Assembly (NCBI GenBank): GCA_019638595.1
Contig: JAHBTJ010000009.1
Location: 210,886-274,885, forward strand
Direction: 5' to 3'
Length of the DNA: 64,000 bases
Origin: Chitinophagaceae bacterium
GTDB taxonomy: Bacteria; Bacteroidota; Bacteroidia; Chitinophagales; Chitinophagaceae
A model generated the notes under the pieces. It was not told where the DNA came from. It searched no databases and worked only from the letters and a program-made list of their open reading frames with translations. Below, in pieces: positions 1 through 6,880 of the stretch (its first letter is position 1; each line of letters starts with the position of its first letter). Both the position numbers and the translations under genes were made by a program.

Positions 1-19
1 TGAGCGATTATTTGCCTGA

Positions 20-166
20 TTCGATCGTATGCATTCCAACCGGAGCTGTACCCAAATTCAGAAGTTACATCCTGCAGAAAGTGAAAGTACTCATGAAAAA
101 ATACAGATTGAACTTGAACAGGCAATTTATCTAGTGGCGCAATGTTATAAGATGTTGCCAGTTTAA
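20..166 (+). other. Possible 3' end of a gene cut by the window edge
   Basis: After a stop at 17-19 this frame stays open to TAA at 164-166. From ATG at 29 it encodes 45 residues ending in a helical, Leu/Gln-rich stretch (ELEQAIYLVAQCYKMLPV). A second plus-strand frame is open from base 3 to a TAG at 132-134 and also looks protein-like. The two may be halves of one frameshifted gene. No family can be named from this length, and chance is possible. Confidence 0.2.
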
Positions 167-211
167 TTTTATAGTATGAAGGTGAGTAAAAACCACGTTG
201 CGTATGGAAAT

Positions 212-1147
212 TCATAAAGTCTTTTTTTCATTTTGAAGCTGTTCATAGATGTGGAAATACAACTCCTTGTTTGAGGTTGCCGTTTCGGGTTCTTCAAAAT
301 TTTTATTAAACGCCATATCCCAAAGCCTATAGCCAATATATGCAAACGTCCAAATTGGGCTATTAGGTTCGGGATCAAGATAAAGTAATACTTCATGTAA
401 TCTATTATCCGTGTCAGGATGCGTTCCATTGCTGGATACGGTGTACTTACTGAAGAAAAAATAGCTAAAAACGGCGCAAATAATACCTAATGACGTGCCT
501 TGTAACGTGGTTGAAGTACATCCCAATAACATTAATTGTAAAGCTCTTTCGTCGGCTTCGATTTCTGCATTGATATTAAAGTCTGGGTCGTCGAAATCGT
601 GCTTCGTATTATGTTCGCATTCTATGTGTGCGAATTCATGGCAGAGTATGTAATTAATTGCGGCAAAGAATAGTTTGTTGACGATTTCTATCGTCATTTT
701 TTCTTCATCGCCATATAGCTCTGGATTGGGGAATTTTTCTTTATTCCACTCGGAATATTCATGAATTAGAGATTTAGCGTAGCGAAATAAATTCAGAATT
801 TCGTTAATACTTTCATCTGCGGCATCATCGGTTTTGCCATTTTTTACGTTAAAAGTTTCAGTATGCAGGGCATAGAGGCAGTAGCAAATACACCAAGTGT
901 ACGATAGAAAACTTTCGTGGATATGTATTGCAGAAAATTGTACATAAGGACTTTCTGCTCTCTTGTTTCCATAATGGTACATTAATCCAGGATAAAGATT
1001 TTTATTTTCTATTGCATCGCGAGTAAGTTCTATGAATTCAGGGCAGGTATTTTCGAGTTTAAGTGGCAAGAGATCTTGAAGCACTCGGATTGGCTGTAAT
1101 CCAATATGTGAGGGATTGCTCTTGTCAATGACTTTTATAGCAGGCAT
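212..1147 (-). CDS. HExxH zinc metalloprotease, Lit / peptidase U49-like
   Basis: A 311-residue protein with a zinc-protease motif HEFAH at residues 170-174. A downstream acidic segment, EIEADERA (about 195-202), could supply the third metal ligand. A hydrophobic stretch follows at about 213-232. The layout and length resemble the Lit/peptidase U49 family; E. coli Lit (297 residues) cleaves EF-Tu on T4 infection and aborts the phage. The motif is seen; membership of the Lit family is inferred, and another M48- or ImmA-like group is possible. It is the last gene of an integrase-linked accessory stretch and is separated from the tiny ORFs upstream by about 290 bases, so it probably has its own promoter. 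Confidence 0.6.
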   Translation of the reverse strand: MPAIKVIDKSNPSHIGLQPIRVLQDLLPLKLENTCPEFIELTRDAIENKNLYPGLMYHYGNKRAESPYVQFSAIHIHESFLSYTWCICYCLYALHTETFNVKNGKTDDAADESINEILNLFRYAKSLIHEYSEWNKEKFPNPELYGDEEKMTIEIVNKLFFAAINYILCHEFAHIECEHNTKHDFDDPDFNINAEIEADERALQLMLLGCTSTTLQGTSLGIICAVFSYFFFSKYTVSSNGTHPDTDNRLHEVLLYLDPEPNSPIWTFAYIGYRLWDMAFNKNFEEPETATSNKELYFHIYEQLQNEKKTL

Positions 1148-1440
1148 TCGCAGTAGGTTTAGTGAAGATAAAAGAGTAAAATAATCAATATTTGCTAGAA
1201 AATGGGTGGTAGGACAAGAGTATGCTATTTCAATCCAACTTGTTTTATTTACTTAATTCCATTAATTTACATGCAAGTTCTTTCATCCAAATTCATGTTT
1301 GAGCTATTCCGTGAGTAGAATGAAATCAGATTAGCAAATTGATTGATTTTCAATAAAATAATAAGTAGGTTCGAATTCTGTCCTCCCGAAAAAAACTACA
1401 GTTTCTTTTTCAGACCTTTTAACCCATATTTATTTCAACT
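1148..1440. other. AT-rich intergenic stretch before the Lit-like gene
   Basis: About 290 bases without a convincing gene; minus-strand frames here are only 9-14 codons long. It must hold the promoter of the metalloprotease gene, but I cannot point to a clear TAnnTTTG box. At 1365-1388 a plus-strand stretch (GTAGGTTCGAATTCTG, then TCCTCCCG) vaguely resembles the T-arm and 3' acceptor of a tRNA. It is followed by a small inverted repeat and a T run (about 1392-1410). Confidence 0.4.
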
Positions 1441-1554
1441 TTATCCAGCTTTTTTAAACTCTTCTATACGTTCTAGCTCCACTTGTACATTTTTGACAAA
1501 AACCCATCTATCCAAAGCGTTTGCGATTTGCCTCAGCGACATCACATAGGACAT
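1441..1554 (-). CDS. Tiny hypothetical protein (37 aa), coupled to the preceding tiny ORF
   Basis: ATG at 1554 overlaps the stop of the preceding tiny ORF by one base (TGATG), the classic arrangement for translational coupling; the stop is at 1441-1443. A downstream in-frame ATG would give 33 residues. The product is predicted to be an amphipathic helix ending in VELERIEEFKKAG. No family recognised. Support comes from the coupling, its place downstream of the ORF6N gene, and plausible amino-acid composition. A chance ORF cannot be excluded. Confidence 0.35.
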   Translation of the reverse strand: MSYVMSLRQIANALDRWVFVKNVQVELERIEEFKKAG

Positions 1555-1655
1555 CAATCTTTATCCCTTTTATATGAAATTACGTTTCGTTCAAGGTCAC
1601 AATTTGTGACCTTGACCAGAATACCATTTTCTGGCATTTCAATTTTTATGCGCAT
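1554..1655 (-). CDS. Tiny hypothetical protein (33 aa) directly after the ORF6N gene
   Basis: The start codon (1655) lies one base after the ORF6N stop codon at 1657-1659. The product begins MRIKIEMPENGILVKVTNCD and ends in a lysine/aspartate tail. The codons for VKVTNCDL are formed by a copy of the palindrome that is also present in the ORF6N gene, read here in a different frame. No family recognised. Tight spacing and overlap with the next ORF suggest that ORF6N and both tiny ORFs are translated together. Confidence 0.35.
   Translation of the reverse strand: MRIKIEMPENGILVKVTNCDLERNVISYKRDKD
1591..1615. repeat. Palindrome copy 1 (shared with the ORF6N gene)
   Basis: Perfect 12-bp arms around one central base. 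The core is AAGGTCACAA, one base, TTGTGACCTT (1593-1613), flanked by one further C:G and one T:A pair. The same 21-bp core recurs at 1973-1993. The size and symmetry fit a dimeric DNA-binding site. Confidence 0.85.
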
Positions 1656-1656
1656 A

Positions 1657-2220
1657 CTATCTCTTAAACCCGATTCTCTCCCTATCCTCCCATTTTCTTT
1701 CCGCTGCCTTTTCATCCAATAAATTTTCTAACGCATCGTAAATTTGCGAGAGTTGTGCATCATGTCCACTGATCTTATCTTTCAATTCACGAATTTGCTC
1801 TTTCCAATCCGTATGAATAATATTGAACCTTCGCATTTCTATGAATGCCCGGATAATGGCAATATTCATCTGGACTGCTTTATCACTATTCAATATACCG
1901 CTTAACATAGCCACGCCATGTTCTGTAAACGCATAAGGCAAGAATTTGACGTGCTGACCGCGACCACTCTTTAAGGTCACAAATTGTGACCTTAAAGAAT
2001 CTGATTTTTCCAGGGCGTCAACTTGAAACCTTACCCTTTCCCATTCATCCTTATTCAACTGGAACATAAAATCTGGTGGAAACCTCTTTAAATTTCTTTT
2101 GACCGCCTGGTTAAACACTTTGGTTTCCACTTCATAAAGAGCCGCCAAGTCACGATCCAACATAACCCTTTCTCCCCTGATCTCATAAATGCGATTTTGA
2201 ATACTTTGAATGATTTGCAT
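1657..2220 (-). CDS. ORF6N domain-containing DNA-binding protein
   Basis: A 187-residue protein with the ORF6N domain in the first ~95 residues (RGERVMLDRDLAALYEVETK, then the FPPDFMFQL stretch and LPYAFTEHGVAMLSGIL). A helical, charged C-terminus ends in ERIGFKR. ORF6N domains are found in phage and mobile-element proteins and are thought to bind DNA, like the related KilA-N and Bro domains. Length is normal for the stand-alone Bacteroidota form. It starts 21 bases after the integrase stop, so the two are probably co-transcribed. The gene contains a 31-bp palindrome (1968-1998) within the codons for LRSQFVTLK, a candidate self-binding site. Confidence 0.85.
   Translation of the reverse strand: MQIIQSIQNRIYEIRGERVMLDRDLAALYEVETKVFNQAVKRNLKRFPPDFMFQLNKDEWERVRFQVDALEKSDSLRSQFVTLKSGRGQHVKFLPYAFTEHGVAMLSGILNSDKAVQMNIAIIRAFIEMRRFNIIHTDWKEQIRELKDKISGHDAQLSQIYDALENLLDEKAAERKWEDRERIGFKR
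1968..1998. repeat. Palindrome copy 2, inside the ORF6N gene
   Basis: Perfect 15-bp arms around one central A. The core AAGGTCACAA / TTGTGACCTT at 1973-1993 is identical to the copy at 1593-1613 except for the central base. It is extended here by five more paired bases per side. Confidence 0.85.
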
Positions 2221-2241
2221 GATTATAGTTTTAACTGATGA

Positions 2242-3488
2242 TTAAATATCGAATCGGGCAAAATCCACGGACTTGGTTCCTTCTATAACCTCCCGCAGAC
2301 CTACCTTGTAGTAATTTTCCGTTGTTGTTTCTTTTTCATGTCCCATCATTTTGGAGAGTACCGGGCGTTCTGCGCCAGAACGGATCCACATTTGTGCATT
2401 GGTATGGCGGCCGGTTTTATTAGAAAGCGGCCGTACTATTTTTGCTCGTTGGGCCAGCAGCTTCAGATTTCTGTTATACACCTGGATTTCTACAAACAGA
2501 CTTTTTCTGAACAGGAATTCGCTTTCAGGATTTTTATCAGAATACTTTTCCAGTATAGTGGTGGCATATGGAAATTTATACAGCGGTATAATAGTAGGTT
2601 TACCGTTTTTATCTCTTTCACCGATGATATAATAACCGTACTCAATATCCCGGAATAATTGGATTTTCTTTAGTATCTGCAGGTCGTTGTAATAAAATCC
2701 TGTATATACCTGGAATAAAAACAAGTTCCGGTCCCGTTCAAGACTTCTTTCTGTTTTATCAAATTCCAGCCGGCGCAGGGCTTGAACTTCTTCTATTTCT
2801 AAATGCTGTCCTTCTTTCCTTCTGGATATGGTTATAGCGATCTCATCAAAGTATTGTTCTACATCCTGGACATTGAGCAGGTGCTCCTTTTTTGCAGCGT
2901 AGGTCAGGACGACTTTGAATTTATCAAAGTAAGATTTGATGGTAGATGCTTCCAGTTTGCCTTTCCGCCCTTTTTGTTCGCTCAGATAATTGCGAATCCT
3001 TGCAATTATCGTTTCATCTATATCACCGAAGCGGATTTTAGGTTCAAAATTATTGAGGTGCATCAGGAAGGCTTCGTATTTCTCCCAGGTGACAGGGTCG
3101 AGGTTTACATTCTCCGGTGGATAATCAATATAGTTGCGGAAATAATCATTTAAAATGGCCTTATCGCCTTTTCTTAAAATTTCGCGCTCAATAGTGTAAA
3201 AGGTGATGGGCTTTCCCTGGTTATAAAACCGCTTGATCAGCTCCGAAATTTTGGTTTTTATTTCAGCGATGCGGTTATTGATCTCAAAAGAGAAAGGGTG
3301 GGTATTTTTAACCCAGCACCCATCTTTTCCTGTCCACTGTTCCAACCTTACTTTCTGGGGCGTTTTTACAGGGTAATACCGGCTGGGCTGCGGATGCAGG
3401 TAGATCCGCGCAGGTGAATGGAATACATTCCTGTAACATTTACGGCATTGCGCCAGTTAATGATGGGTGTTACGACCGGTATGTTCAT
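2242..3488 (-). pseudogene. Tyrosine-type site-specific integrase, frameshifted near its 5' end
   Basis: The intact frame (2242-3345, reading open further upstream but without an ATG) encodes the core-binding and catalytic domains of a Bacteroidota tyrosine recombinase. The C-terminal motifs are visible: a KxxR in place of HxxR (NKTGRHTNA), MMGHEKETTTENYY with the GH box and catalytic Tyr. The box that normally carries Arg I reads TGFYYNDL, with no Arg. The natural N-terminus starts at ATG 3488 in another frame (MNIPVVTPIINWRNAVNVTG and on to HLR). It must join the main frame near 3405-3408, where one base is missing or two are extra. The gene is next to tRNA-Asn, the usual position of such integrases. 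Loss of function, a sequencing error, or a start at TTG 3345 are all possible. Confidence 0.75.
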
Positions 3489-3518
3489 ACGCCTTCCCGA
3501 TTAAAAATGTGCCGAAAA

Positions 3519-3542
3519 ACCGTAAAAGAAACCGTAAAAGAA
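3519..3542. repeat. Tandem 12-bp direct repeat upstream of the integrase
   Basis: ACCGTAAAAGAA occurs twice head to tail between the integrase start and the tRNA. Short direct repeats at this position often act as arm-type binding sites for tyrosine integrases; that role is inferred. Confidence 0.55.
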
Positions 3543-3583
3543 TTGGTGGGAATTACGAAGAATTAAAAACTTCAAGAAAATTC

Positions 3584-3619
3584 AAAACCCACGTCAAACT
3601 TGCGTCTGGCGTGGGTTTT
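3584..3619. terminator. Hairpin terminator after tRNA-Asn
   Basis: AAAACCCACG and CGTGGGTTTT form the outer stem. Inner bases extend it with one G:T pair and one mismatch. The flanking A and T runs make it usable in both directions. It lies downstream of the minus-strand tRNA. Confidence 0.6.
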
Positions 3620-3660
3620 ACTCGTTTTAACGATTTTTAAGTCGTTTTAAAACTCCAGTT

Positions 3661-3737
3661 TGGCTCCCCCTTCAGGACTTGAACCTGAGACCCTCTGATT
3701 AACAGTCAGATGCTCTAACCAACTGAGCTAAGGAGGA
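3661..3737 (-). tRNA. tRNA-Asn (anticodon GTT)
   Basis: A complete cloverleaf on the minus strand. The 7-bp acceptor is TCCTCCT with AGGGGGA, including one T:G pair. The D arm carries AGCTCAGTTGGTTAGAGC. The anticodon loop is CTGTTAA with GTT, the T loop is TTCAAGT, the discriminator is G, and CCA is encoded. Its 3' end faces the integrase gene, as expected for an integration target. A partial copy of its 5' end lies at 3857-3874. Confidence 0.97.
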
Positions 3738-3856
3738 ATATGTTTCCTGTTTTCAATCCTTCTTTATCTTCATCCGGCGTAAACCAATCCCGATATCGCG
3801 TTGCTCATCGGGACCTTGTTTTTCTAAAACTCCTGCGTCGTTTTGAAAAACTCCGG

Positions 3857-3874
3857 CTGAGCTAAGGAGGAATA
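3857..3874 (-). repeat. Partial duplicate of the tRNA-Asn 5' end
   Basis: CTGAGCTAAGGAGGAATA is identical to 3723-3740, which covers the first 15 bases of tRNA-Asn and three upstream bases. On the minus strand the fragment starts like the tRNA and then diverges after TCCTCCTTAGCTCAG. It is a remnant of a second tRNA copy or of a recombination event. Confidence 0.8.
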
Positions 3875-4021
3875 AGGGCGGCAAAAATAGGGATTTTTGA
3901 TTGTAAACCACAAACAATTTTTATGTTTTGCCCGGTAATATCTGAATGTATAACGGCACTATTTATGATATATTCCCTTTAAGAATACTGAATTATAAAA
4001 GTAGGAATGGGGATTACTCAG

Positions 4022-4029
4022 TAAATTTG
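4022..4029 (+). promoter_or_regulatory. Candidate -7 box of sodA
   Basis: TAAATTTG matches the Bacteroidota TAnnTTTG element, 46 bases before the sodA ATG. No clear upstream TTTG box was found. Confidence 0.4.
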
Positions 4030-4075
4030 TGATCCGTTCTTTAAAATATTTTTTCAAACATTTAAATTATAGATT

Positions 4076-4678
4076 ATGGCTTTTACTTTACCGGCTCTGC
4101 CGTATGCCTACGATGCATTGGAACCCCATATAGACACACTTACGATGCAGATCCATCACGGCAAGCATCACCAGGCTTATGTTGACAACCTCAATAAAGC
4201 TATTGCAGGAACTCCTAATGAAAATAAATCGCTGGAAGAACTGGTAAAAAATGCAGGTTCAATCAGCCCGGCTGTCCGTAATAACGGTGGCGGTCACTGG
4301 AATCATACTTTTTTCTGGGAGACCTTGTCTAAAACCGGTGGCGGCGCTCCTTCGGGAAAATTAGCGGATGCTATTAACAGTGCCTTTGGTAGCTTTGATG
4401 AACTGAAATCTAAAATCAATACTGCCGGCGCTACACGTTTTGGCAGTGGCTGGGCATGGTTAATTTTAAAAGATGGTAAATTGGAAGTAACCAGTACTCC
4501 CAACCAGGACAACCCGTTAATGGATGTTGCAGAAGTAAAAGGTACTCCCTTGCTGGGGGTGGACGTTTGGGAACACGCTTATTACCTGAAATACCAGAAT
4601 AAGCGTCCCGATTACCTCGCTGCAATATGGAATGTGATTGACTGGAAAAAAGTGGCAGAGAGATTCGAAAAAGCATAG
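4076..4678 (+). CDS. sodA: Superoxide dismutase, Mn/Fe family
   Basis: Converts superoxide to oxygen and hydrogen peroxide in the cytoplasm. The 200-residue length is typical. Metal ligands are visible at His27 (QIHHGKHH), His77 (HWNHTFFW), Asp163 and His167 ([10 protein letters not shown]). The Gly-rich GGGHWNH segment and the Gln in TPNQDNPLM match the manganese-type pattern; cambialistic use cannot be ruled out. The gene has its own promoter-like TAnnTTTG box and a strong terminator, so it is probably monocistronic. The peroxide it forms links it functionally to the oxyR gene at 17.5 kb. Confidence 0.96.
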   Translation: MAFTLPALPYAYDALEPHIDTLTMQIHHGKHHQAYVDNLNKAIAGTPNENKSLEELVKNAGSISPAVRNNGGGHWNHTFFWETLSKTGGGAPSGKLADAINSAFGSFDELKSKINTAGATRFGSGWAWLILKDGKLEVTSTPNQDNPLMDVAEVKGTPLLGVDVWEHAYYLKYQNKRPDYLAAIWNVIDWKKVAERFEKA

Positions 4679-4699
4679 GTTTTGTAACAACAAGATCAG

Positions 4700-4732
4700 G
4701 GCTGTCCGGGGTTTTCCGGGGCAGCCTTTTTT
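4700..4732 (+). terminator. Rho-independent terminator of sodA
   Basis: GGCTGTCC pairs with GGGGCAGCC (one T:G pair) and is followed by six T residues. Confidence 0.85.
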
Positions 4733-4816
4733 ATTTAAGGTCTCATGTATGAGAAAGGCATTATGCTTCGATTAAATACTGCAGGAAAGCCATGCAACCT
4801 ATCAACCTCTTTATTC

Positions 4817-4857
4817 TATCTCCATCTCAAATCTCAAATTTCAAATCTCCCATCTCA
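4817..4857. repeat. Word-like intergenic repeat (ATCTCAAAT type)
   Basis: Overlapping imperfect repeats of ATCTC and CAAAT between sodA and yidD. It resembles the other simple intergenic repeats near 15.9, 45.4, 49.3 and 59.1 kb. No coding potential. Confidence 0.5.
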
Positions 4858-5085
4858 CGGCACCGGGTCATATCCATGCCCACCCCACGGGTGGCACCGG
4901 CTGATCCTTTTAATAGTGAGCCATGTGCCCTTAAACAGCCCGTATTTTTTTAAAGCCTGTATGCCATAGTGAGAGCAGGTTGGGGTGAACCGGCACGACC
5001 TGCCCATTACCGGCGAAAGGATCACCTGGTACAGCCTGATGAGCCATATGAACGGTATGCTAAGCAGTTGAAGTATTTTTTTCAT
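4855..5085 (-). CDS. yidD: Membrane protein insertion efficiency factor YidD
   Basis: A 76-residue protein with the YidD hallmarks: an amphipathic N-terminus ([10 protein letters not shown]), the invariant cysteine region [16 protein letters not shown], and a C-terminal [14 protein letters not shown]. It assists YidC-dependent insertion of inner-membrane proteins. Its start overlaps the rnpA stop by 26 bases, the usual rpmH-rnpA-yidD order. The yidC gene is not next to it here. Confidence 0.96.
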   Translation of the reverse strand: MKKILQLLSIPFIWLIRLYQVILSPVMGRSCRFTPTCSHYGIQALKKYGLFKGTWLTIKRISRCHPWGGHGYDPVP

Positions 5086-5476
5086 CGGCCTGTTGCATTA
5101 GCTTATTCAAAATTAAACCAAGTTTTTCTTTAGATATCGCAAAATCCGGAAGCTCCTTACCTGTATACAGTATAAATATATGCAGCGTTTTTTGCCGCAA
5201 CAGCAATTTGTCTTCCAATGTATTCTTTTGAATGCGGTAAGCTTCTTTAGTAACTCTTTTAACACGGTTACGATCAACCGCTTTTTTAAAAAATTTCGAA
5301 CTCACAGCAAACCCGCATCTCAACGCCGGCTCGTGCAGGTGGTTAACAGCACTATCAAAAGCATATATTACCCGGTACGGAAAAACAGAAAAACTTTTCC
5401 CCTTACTGAACAAATGCTCAATTTGCTTGCGGCTTTTCAGCCTTTCTTTCTTTTGTAAAGTGAGCTCTTTTTTCAA
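5060..5476 (-). CDS. rnpA: Ribonuclease P protein component
   Basis: Protein subunit of RNase P, which trims the 5' leader of tRNA precursors. The RNR signature appears as [16 protein letters not shown]. The long upstream frame (to 5575) would read through a terminator hairpin, so I place the start at the TTG at 5476 ([16 protein letters not shown]), giving 138 residues, normal for the family. Preceded by rpmH and overlapping yidD. Confidence 0.9.
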   Translation of the reverse strand: MKKELTLQKKERLKSRKQIEHLFSKGKSFSVFPYRVIYAFDSAVNHLHEPALRCGFAVSSKFFKKAVDRNRVKRVTKEAYRIQKNTLEDKLLLRQKTLHIFILYTGKELPDFAISKEKLGLILNKLMQQADEKNTSTA

Positions 5477-5501
5477 TAGTAGTAGGCTGGTGTAAGTTAC
5501 T

Positions 5502-5532
5502 AAAAAAATAGCCCTGCAAAAAACAGGGCTAT
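5502..5532 (-). terminator. Hairpin with T run between rpmH and rnpA
   Basis: On the minus strand ATAGCCCTG and CAGGGCTAT form a 9-bp stem followed by seven T residues. It stands between rpmH and rnpA and could end or attenuate transcripts that start before rpmH. Confidence 0.8.
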
Positions 5533-5582
5533 ACAGTATCAAACTATGTATGCAGGCAACTTCCTGCCCACACAACTACTAA

Positions 5583-5738
5583 TTATTTCGCTTTTTTCTC
5601 GTCAGAAACAGTCAGCTTCTTACGTCCTTTTTTACGACGGCTGGCCAGCACTTTACGGCCATTGGCGGTTTGCATGCGCTTACGAAATCCATGAACCGTT
5701 TTACGGCGGCGTTTGTGCGGTTGAAATGTACGTTTCAT
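5583..5738 (-). CDS. rpmH: 50S ribosomal protein L34
   Basis: A 51-residue, highly basic protein beginning [20 protein letters not shown], with the L34 core [24 protein letters not shown]. It is a component of the large ribosomal subunit. The short acidic/lysine tail (SDEKKAK) is common in Bacteroidota L34. First gene of the rpmH-rnpA-yidD group. Confidence 0.98.
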   Translation of the reverse strand: MKRTFQPHKRRRKTVHGFRKRMQTANGRKVLASRRKKGRKKLTVSDEKKAK

Positions 5739-5948
5739 AATAATTTACTTTTTCACTTTTGAAATAGTGGTCCGGGAGAAGCGAACCGGGTTTCAAAACC
5801 ATTTAGCTTTTTGCCGACGGGCCACCACGCCCCTTCAGCATTGGCTGGATGAAAGGTCGGCAAAGGTAAGGCTAAACAATGATATTACTGTAACGCAAGT
5901 AGTTTTTCAGGATTTTTTATTTTAAGATACAGAACACCCTTTTGAGCC

Positions 5949-6773
5949 TTAACCCATGCTAACATGCTCAGACTGAATAGGTTTTCCAAAGAACAGGGTA
6001 GCATGCGCATCAAAATCTTCAACCGAATCGGTGGTATAAAAATGCCGGCTGCCGTTTTTACTGCAGCGTTTTTCCATCTCCGGGTGGCGGCTTAAATAAT
6101 CTGCCAGGCTGCCGGCAACAATTTCTCCCTGCGTAAGCAATTGAATATGTTCCGGCAAATATTGCCTGATCTTTTTTGCAAGCAAAGGGTAATGTGTACA
6201 GGCCAGCAATACCGTGTCTATGCTGCCGCACTGAGCCAGGAGGTTGTCAATATTTTTCTTTACAAAATAATCGGCGCCCTCATTTTCGTATTCATTGTTT
6301 TCCACAAGCGGAACCCACATGGGACAGGCTTCCTGGTATACCTTTACCTGCGGAAAAAATTTTTCCATTTCCAGTAAATACGAGCCTGATTGGACAGTAC
6401 CTGTAGTAGCGAGCAGACCCACCTGTTGCGTTTTGGTAAAAGCGCCCATTACTTCCGTTGTAGGACGTATAACACCCAAAACCCTGTTGCCAGGCTGTAA
6501 AAGCGGCAGATCTTTTTGCTGTATTGTTCGCAATGCTTTGGCGGAAGCAGTATTACAGGCCAGGATAACCAGGGGGCATCCCTGCCCGAACAGCCACTTA
6601 ACACATTCGAGCGTATACCGGTAAACCGTATCGAACGACCTGGTACCATAGGGCGCACGGGCGTTATCGCCCAAATATAAATAATCGTAACCCGGCAGCT
6701 TATCAATGAATGTTTTCAATACCGTAAGCCCGCCATAACCAGAATCAAAAACGCCTATGGGATGCTGGTTCAT
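5949..6773 (-). CDS. murI: Glutamate racemase
   Basis: Makes D-glutamate for peptidoglycan. The 274-residue protein has FDSGYGGLTVL near the N-terminus and the two catalytic cysteines, Cys73 in ILACNTASA and Cys192 in LLACTHYPLL. His194 lies in the second motif. It is the last gene of the minus-strand series uppS-bamA-ompH-ompH-murI, though a terminator (6831-6858) separates it from ompH. Confidence 0.97.
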   Translation of the reverse strand: MNQHPIGVFDSGYGGLTVLKTFIDKLPGYDYLYLGDNARAPYGTRSFDTVYRYTLECVKWLFGQGCPLVILACNTASAKALRTIQQKDLPLLQPGNRVLGVIRPTTEVMGAFTKTQQVGLLATTGTVQSGSYLLEMEKFFPQVKVYQEACPMWVPLVENNEYENEGADYFVKKNIDNLLAQCGSIDTVLLACTHYPLLAKKIRQYLPEHIQLLTQGEIVAGSLADYLSRHPEMEKRCSKNGSRHFYTTDSVEDFDAHATLFFGKPIQSEHVSMG

Positions 6774-6830
6774 ACATTATGTGTTTTAGTAAAGTACAGG
6801 CAAAGATAGCCGGCAAAAAACAGGTACAAC

Positions 6831-6858
6831 AAAAAAGCCACCGGTAAGGGTGGCTTTT
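6831..6858 (-). terminator. Terminator after the ompH pair
   Basis: GCCACC / GGTGGC stem. On the minus strand it is followed by six T residues, ending the bamA-ompH-ompH transcript before murI. Confidence 0.8.
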
Positions 6859-6880
6859 ATAAAAAAGAATTTAAAAATTA

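Larger units (their letters stand above)
3738..4075. other. Intergenic region with a duplicated tRNA 5' fragment
   Basis: About 340 bases between tRNA-Asn and the dismutase gene. It holds an inverted repeat at 3788-3811 (CCCGAT / ATCGGG) and then a copy of the first bases of the tRNA at 3857-3874. The right part is AT-rich and carries the sodA promoter. No gene seen. Confidence 0.7.

Noticed and set aside
1343-1722. Plus-strand ORFs opposite the ORF6N end and the tiny ORFs
   Set aside because: Low-complexity Phe/Ser/Leu-rich translations that are mirror frames of the minus-strand genes.
1-3660. A full att repeat of the tRNA-Asn 3' end inside the window
   Set aside because: I found no second copy of the tRNA 3' end left of the integrase, so the other element border is outside the window or absent.
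5766-5835. tRNA-like stretch after rpmH
   Set aside because: The plus strand allows a 7-bp acceptor-like stem (GTGGTCC / GGGCCAC) and the minus strand has a GGTTCG motif, but no consistent D, anticodon and T arms fit on either strand.
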